From Sesbania bispinosa (lineage: Eukaryota; Streptophyta; Magnoliopsida; Fabales; Fabaceae): DNA of 64,000 nt. The notes under the pieces were generated by a model. The model saw only the letters and a program-made list of their open reading frames with translations, searched no databases and was not told the DNA's origin. The stretch's first letter is position 1. Every line of letters starts with the position of its first letter. Below, piece after piece: positions 59,717-64,000 of the stretch. The position numbers were made by a program, and so were the translations under genes. The DNA lies in the NCBI GenBank assembly GCA_026901365.1, contig QLOH01000843.1:62001-126000 (forward strand), read 5' to 3'.

Positions 59717-61123
59717 CGATCGAGGTCGTACCCAATCAAATAATATGAATTAAAGTATAGTAAGGGTTAGATAACCCAAAGTCATCTCTCAAGGAATTCA
59801 ATAACAATTCAGAATATCAGAATTCAGACCCAAAATTTAGAACTAGAACTTCAGATCGAACTTAAGACAAGTGACTTAAGACGGTCTTAAGACAGAACTT
59901 TAGACGGACTTAAGACTTCATACGGTCTTAAGACTTCAGACGGTCTTAAGACTTCAGACGGTCTTAAGACAAGGATTGTCCTAACAGTGCAGAATTTCAG
60001 AACGTAACAGAAATAAGGGGGTTTTTGGTTGTTTGTTCAGAAACAGGTTTTGTAAACAAGGAAGTAAGATGTAAAATGATGTAAGAAAATAGATTGATTC
60101 TCTTGTTCATTCACGATTGGATTCTTCATCAGTTAAAAATACATCAATCTCAATTTCCAGAACAGATTCGAATTAACCGAACAAGCGTCAATCAATTCAA
60201 TAATAATCTCACTCAAGAACTATGCGAACTTGGGAGACCAGACTAAGCGTACTGGTTATGAGATTTCTAATCCTTTACCTCCTGAATTAAGCAAACAGCT
60301 GGTTGTTTAGAATTAAGCAAACTAAACCAGAATTCTAAGTGAAGAACAAAATTGAATCATCAACAAGCGTTCAAATCCAATTCAAGATTCAAAACCAGAA
60401 TTCTAAAGGAGAAGATGAAATTGAATCTACTGCAGAAATTGAAATACGAATTGGAATAGAAATAAACCTCAGAATCCAATGTAAAATCACTCAAGAATCA
60501 ATCCTCAAGAGTTTAGCAATCCATGAGAGGAAGAACAACAAAATAAAAATGCAGAAAAAGAAGAAGAAGAAAACCTAGAAAAACAGAGAGAAGGGAGAGC
60601 AAGCGTCTCCTTAACTTCAACCTGTGTAAAAAATGAGTAAAGCTCTCTAACAGAATTGTAGCTGCATCTATACAATTCTCCTAAACCACAAGATTAATCT
60701 AATGCAAAGGTAAAATGGGCCCATACTTAACAGGTTTCAGGCCCAAAATACCAAAACTATATCAGGAACTACTTAAGAAGGTTGTTTTTTCCTGCTCAGC
60801 TTCAGACAACTTCTGAACGTCAACTTCAAATTGAAAACTGAACCTCGTCGCTCAGTGGAATATAGTCATATGACCTATCAAATTAAAGCCCAGGAAGTTA
60901 GCATTCCAATACCACTGGAATCACTCAAATCGGACACCGATAGCTCCAGATATCATCAAAATAAGACAGGTAGGTCAATAGGCTTAAAATTCCGAATTTA
61001 AACATTTCTAGTTAAAGCCCAATTAAGTCCAATTTGGTAAATCCCAATTAAAAAAATGAATTTGATTACAATTATACTCTAAGCAATTGAAGGTGCAAAA
61101 TATGTGTGAAATTATGCTCATCA
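59717..61123 (-). repeat. Element B 5' LTR (1407 bp)
   Basis: About 33 substitutions separate it from the 3' LTR by eye. It has extra copies of an 18-bp ACTTCAGACGGTCTTAAG unit (about 59920-59970). A 4-bp deletion near 60670 removes the TATAAATA word found in the 3' LTR. Confidence 0.92.
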
Positions 61124-61128
61124 GTCGT

Positions 61129-62165
61129 CCCATTTGTCAACTGAGTTTTGGGGTAGGGTACGGAACCAAGTGAGGGCTTCCTCGTCCAGAGTCCTTGAGA
61201 AACTTCGGCACATAACATCTTCCTGAGCGCCCAAGAACAACATCTCGTTAAAAAAGCGGTCGAGGTGGCGATCGGGGTCCGTCTCTCCAGTGTAAAGGCT
61301 GATGGTGCTAAAGGGCCCGAGGAACCGATCTGGGATTTTTACTTGGGCCAGCCGTGGTGTGAAGGGGTGCGTGAATGGCCGGTGTAGGATGTTAAGAGGG
61401 GCTATCCTAGATAGAGTGAGTGCAGCTGAGGTGATGACTGGTGTGGTCGTGGTTACGGGGGTCTGGTTCCCGGCCGGTATCTCTGGCTCTTTCTGGAGGT
61501 AGCTTCCGTGGCCGCTACCTCGACCTTAGGAGTTTCTCTGGTCGCGGGCTTGACTAGGGTCTGATGGACATCATCTTTGGCCGAAGGGGTATGGGGGCGA
61601 CTTCTTCCCCGGGTCCGACTTAGCTATTCAGTCTGAAAGCTTGACGAGGAGGAGGATCCCTCTGTGGTCGTATCTTCTTCGGATTGGAAAGTTTGTTCCC
61701 TGGAAGGGAGGTCTTGCGTGTGGTAGGATCTTCGGGACGACATGCTCCTTTCACTTCTCTGTCTCCGGCCTGATCTTCGGCGAGGTGTGGTTGAGATGAG
61801 GGACTCCAGGTACCGGATTCTGTGTTCTAGCTCCCTAACTGATCGACTCTTTTTCTTCTTCCTGACTCTGGGGGGTGGAGAGAGAGGGTTGTCCTCATCG
61901 CTGCTGGTGGGAGTGGTGTGTTTCCGCCATCGACTGCCGGACGGTGGTTTCCTCTCCCTCCTGGGTATGCTGGCTGGGGGAGGGAGGTAGTACTCTTGGG
62001 AAGAGGGTGTGGCTGTACGGCCCGACGGTGATGTCCTCTGGGGGGTCGTTCTCAGAATTGTTGTGGGTCTGTGCCCTTCTCTGCAACGCTGGTAGGGGAA
62101 GAGGTTCTGGTAGGCTTTGGCTGCTGATCGTTGGCTGCTTCCTCCATTCGCAATATTCTTCGGGT
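61129..62165 (-). pseudogene. Element A gag, N-terminal part
   Basis: The start is probably the ATG in RMEEAANDQQPKP (about 62145). A Ser/Arg-rich region follows (RVRKKKKSRSVRELEHRIRY), then the gag core with RFLGPFSTISLYTGETDPD and VMCRSFSRTLDEEALTWF up to the junction at 61129. A frame change near 62070 and a TAG at 61624-61626 break it. Confidence 0.8.
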
Positions 62166-62222
62166 CATGCAAGTCCTCGCGTTCTCAGCAAAGGGGATAG
62201 AGATGGTGGGGTTTTGTTTTCG

Positions 62223-62242
62223 TTCCCACAGACGGTGCCAAA
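62223..62242 (-). promoter_or_regulatory. Element A primer binding site
   Basis: Directly after the 5' LTR, - reads TTTGGCACCGTCTGTGGGAA. This resembles the primer binding site of Tat-lineage elements (TGGCGCCGTCTGTGGGAA) with one change. I have not assigned the tRNA. Confidence 0.7.
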
Positions 62243-62860
62243 TGATCGTGGCCGAGATCATGCGAGGTGGTCCAAGGTGTTTGGTGGATGCTGGGAATCG
62301 TCTTGACGGAGCTCCGGTGCGGCGGCGCGCGGTGGGGGGTACCTGCGAAGGCACTCCAACGCTCAAGTCATGAGGGGGGAGAGTTGAGAGTAGAGGTGGA
62401 TAGATTCATTACCTTCTCCTCATGGGGGAGGAGCCTCCTTATATAGGCGTCCCTGTCCTGGCAGGGGGGACATGAGTACCCATAGGCAGGGGGCGCAGGC
62501 ACGCCTCCGCCGTAATCCCTCTGTTGTGGCCGTAAATTCAGGTGGAGTGTGTCAGTAAGCTTACCTTTATCAGGGGCGGTATGCAGCGCATTAAATGTGA
62601 TGGGATGTGGTAGGTGGCCTAGGTGTAGGCTCAGGGGTTCCGGGCCTAGGGCCGAGGCTTGAAGGAAAGGTTTCGTAAGCCTCAGCCCCTAGCCTCTCTT
62701 CGCATGGTCTTGTCTGATATCCGAGGTTCCAACATATGTCTCGTCGAGGGGCAACGACGCATTGCCTGTGGTCGAGTTTGGTGGCCCTAGACCTTCGCTG
62801 TCTACTAGTATCTCGTCCCATCTGTGATGGCATGAGAGGCCTCGGTAGCTGTCCAGATCA
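62243..62860 (-). repeat. Element A 5' LTR
   Basis: Same length as the 3' LTR. It has the same TATA-like word and is followed on - by the primer binding site. Confidence 0.93.
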
Positions 62861-62929
62861 CTTACAAAAAATGCATGTGAAGATCTTAGTTAAGCACCCT
62901 CAGGAGAACAAGTAGGCTAAGATGGAAAA

Positions 62930-63145
62930 CAAGATTATTCTTGATATTATAAAGCAGAGATTATAAGAGGGTAAACTTACTGTATTGTAGGCATATCACA
63001 CTACATCTCTATCAACTACAGGAGAAACTCCCTTCAGAATAATTTATAGTTGTGACGCCATGATCGCTATAGAAATATCAGCGAGTGAAATACGGAAGGA
63101 GAATTTTGATATCTCTCAAAATTTAGAAAAAAAAGAGGAGTGATC
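62930..63145 (+). pseudogene. Integrase C-terminal remnant of another Tat-like gypsy element
   Basis: Text such as LKQRL, AYHTTSLSTTGETPFRIIYS and MIAIEISASEIRKENFD aligns with the end of the element A integrase (WAYRTTPHSSTRETPFCLSY). In-frame stops near 62964 and 62992 show decay. Element A is inserted just upstream. Confidence 0.7.
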
Positions 63146-63496
63146 TTGATATAACTGAAGTGCGGGAAATATCTCATCTTAAAGAGTAAGCATGCAAATT
63201 AAGAGAAGCAAATAGATAATTATGCAAGTTAACGCCAAGAAAGTTCAAAGAATTAAAATGTGCTCAAGGAATGAAAAATGTGCAAAATGAGTTCACAGTT
63301 ACAACTCCAGCATTAAAAGCATACTTAAAACCAAAGAGAATACATTTAGTTACCAGAGGCATTCCCCTAGTCTTCAACATCGACCCCCACTTCAACATGC
63401 TCAGAATTCCCAATAGCCTCGATCGACTTATCCTCATTATCTCCAACAACTAGCACACCATCTACAACTTCTTTCAGAACATCACACTGTGAAATA

Positions 63497-63963
63497 TCAA
63501 GAACAGGGTAGATAGTGTGTATCTATTCCAAAGCTTCCGACCTCCAATGATTCGACAACATCATAAGTGTCTTCTTTCATATCTTCCTCAAAATTCTTAA
63601 TAGAAGCCACATGATCAACTTTATCCTTTGCCAACTGTGTGGTCAAATTCTTGTTCTCATTAGTCAATTTAAGGTTGTTCAGACAAAGCAAGTCTAGTTT
63701 CTCCTTAAGCCTAATTATGGTCGTCTCAAACATCTTCAGCTTCTCCTCTAACTCAACTATGTGTGATGTTTGATCTGACAACCCAATTGTTCAACATCTT
63801 CACATTTGCTACTTAACTCATACAATTGCTTTTCCTTTTTCAAACCTTCTAACTCTAAGTACCTCCCTAGAAAAGCCAGTTGAGAACCATACAATTGTAG
63901 CATCACATGGGCTGACTGAGGTCCAACCAAGTCAAACCGCTTCGCATCTTTATATTTTGTCAA
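63497..63963 (-). pseudogene. Coiled-coil ORF remnant, antisense to the integrase fragment
   Basis: Two overlapping blocks on - encode YKDAKRFDLVGPQSAHVMLQ, then LEGLKKEKQLYELSSKCEDV, then IVELEEKLKMFETTIIRLKE and NNLKLTNENKNLTTQLAKDK. A frame change near 63775 separates them. A long coiled coil pointing tail-to-tail at a pol fragment is the same layout as the accessory ORF of element A, so this is probably the antisense ORF of a second Tat-like element. Its start is outside the window. Confidence 0.55.
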
Positions 63964-64000
63964 ATGTTCATCAATGACTTTTTAAACATTGAAATGAACA

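Larger units (their letters stand above)
47504..61123 (-). mobile_element. Element B: Athila-like non-autonomous LTR retrotransposon, GTCGT duplication
   Basis: LTRs 47504-48884 and 59717-61123. GTCGT flanks at 47499-47503 and 61124-61128. The primer binding site (TTTGGCGCCGTTGCCGGGG on -) and the polypurine tract (AAGTGTGGGGGTATT) are of Athila type. The inside has only a shortened gag (58049-59293) and long untranslated stretches, with no protease, RT or integrase. Without element C it is about 6.3 kb. It sits in the gag gene of element A. Confidence 0.93.
38591..62860 (-). mobile_element. Element A: Tat-type Ty3/gypsy retrotransposon, CTTAC duplication
   Basis: Two 618-bp LTRs (38591-39208 and 62243-62860), TG...CA ends, and CTTAC at 38586-38590 and 62861-62865. 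Order on -: 5' LTR, primer binding site, gag (interrupted by element B), protease, reverse transcriptase, RNase H, second RNase H, integrase; then an antisense ORF, polypurine tract and 3' LTR. Without element B and one duplication it would be about 10.6 kb. The LTRs differ at about 22 positions by eye. The genes contain several stops and frameshifts, so this copy is not autonomous. Confidence 0.95.

Overview
The window is plant nuclear DNA, most likely from a eudicot and probably a legume. Evidence: GT-AG introns in the recognisable genes, a dense nest of plant transposon families (MULE, CACTA, Helitron, Tourist-like MITE, Ty3/gypsy of Tat and Athila type), and a MULE terminus of a kind I associate with legume genomes. 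The legume placement is inference. I see no rRNA, tRNA, CRISPR or bacterial feature. Only one gene looks undamaged: a small two-exon GRF zinc-finger/membrane-anchor gene at 107-583.

Positions 1-11488 are the right part of a Mutator-like element (MULE). It carries two convergent genes, the GRF gene on + and a MULE transposase on -, an arrangement like mudrB/mudrA of MuDR. A 5556-bp CACTA element (5280-10835, target duplication ATG) sits in the transposase first exon. It holds a decayed PTTA/Ulp1-type gene and about 12.4 copies of a 148-bp repeat, each with a hairpin-forming ACGACGG core. A PPR gene fragment follows at 12125, then a heavily mutated Athila-like gag (14353-16350) with an LTR-like insertion and an LTR-like tail.

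Positions 18105-38249 are mostly Helitron-like DNA, all oriented on -. Helitron 1 (18105-22223) contains a Tourist-like MITE whose empty site survives in a duplicated copy nearby. A small CACTA element (22271-23817) lies between. Helitron 2 (24664-38249) appears to be split near its 5' end by Helitron 3 (28711-38243). Helitron 3 carries gene fragments, including a LEA-like gene that is itself split by a solo LTR.

Positions 38591-62860 are a three-level nest of LTR retrotransposons, each with matching LTRs and a 5-bp target duplication. Element A is a Tat-type gypsy element with two RNase H domains and an antisense accessory ORF. Element B is Athila-like with no pol and an internally deleted gag, and is inserted in the gag of A. 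Element C is a gypsy element with nearly identical LTRs, inserted in B. LTR divergence counted by eye falls from A (about 3.5%) to B (about 2.4%) to C (about 1%), as the nesting order requires. From 62866 to the end lies the remnant of another Tat-like element with an integrase fragment on + and a coiled-coil ORF on -, the same tail-to-tail arrangement as in A.
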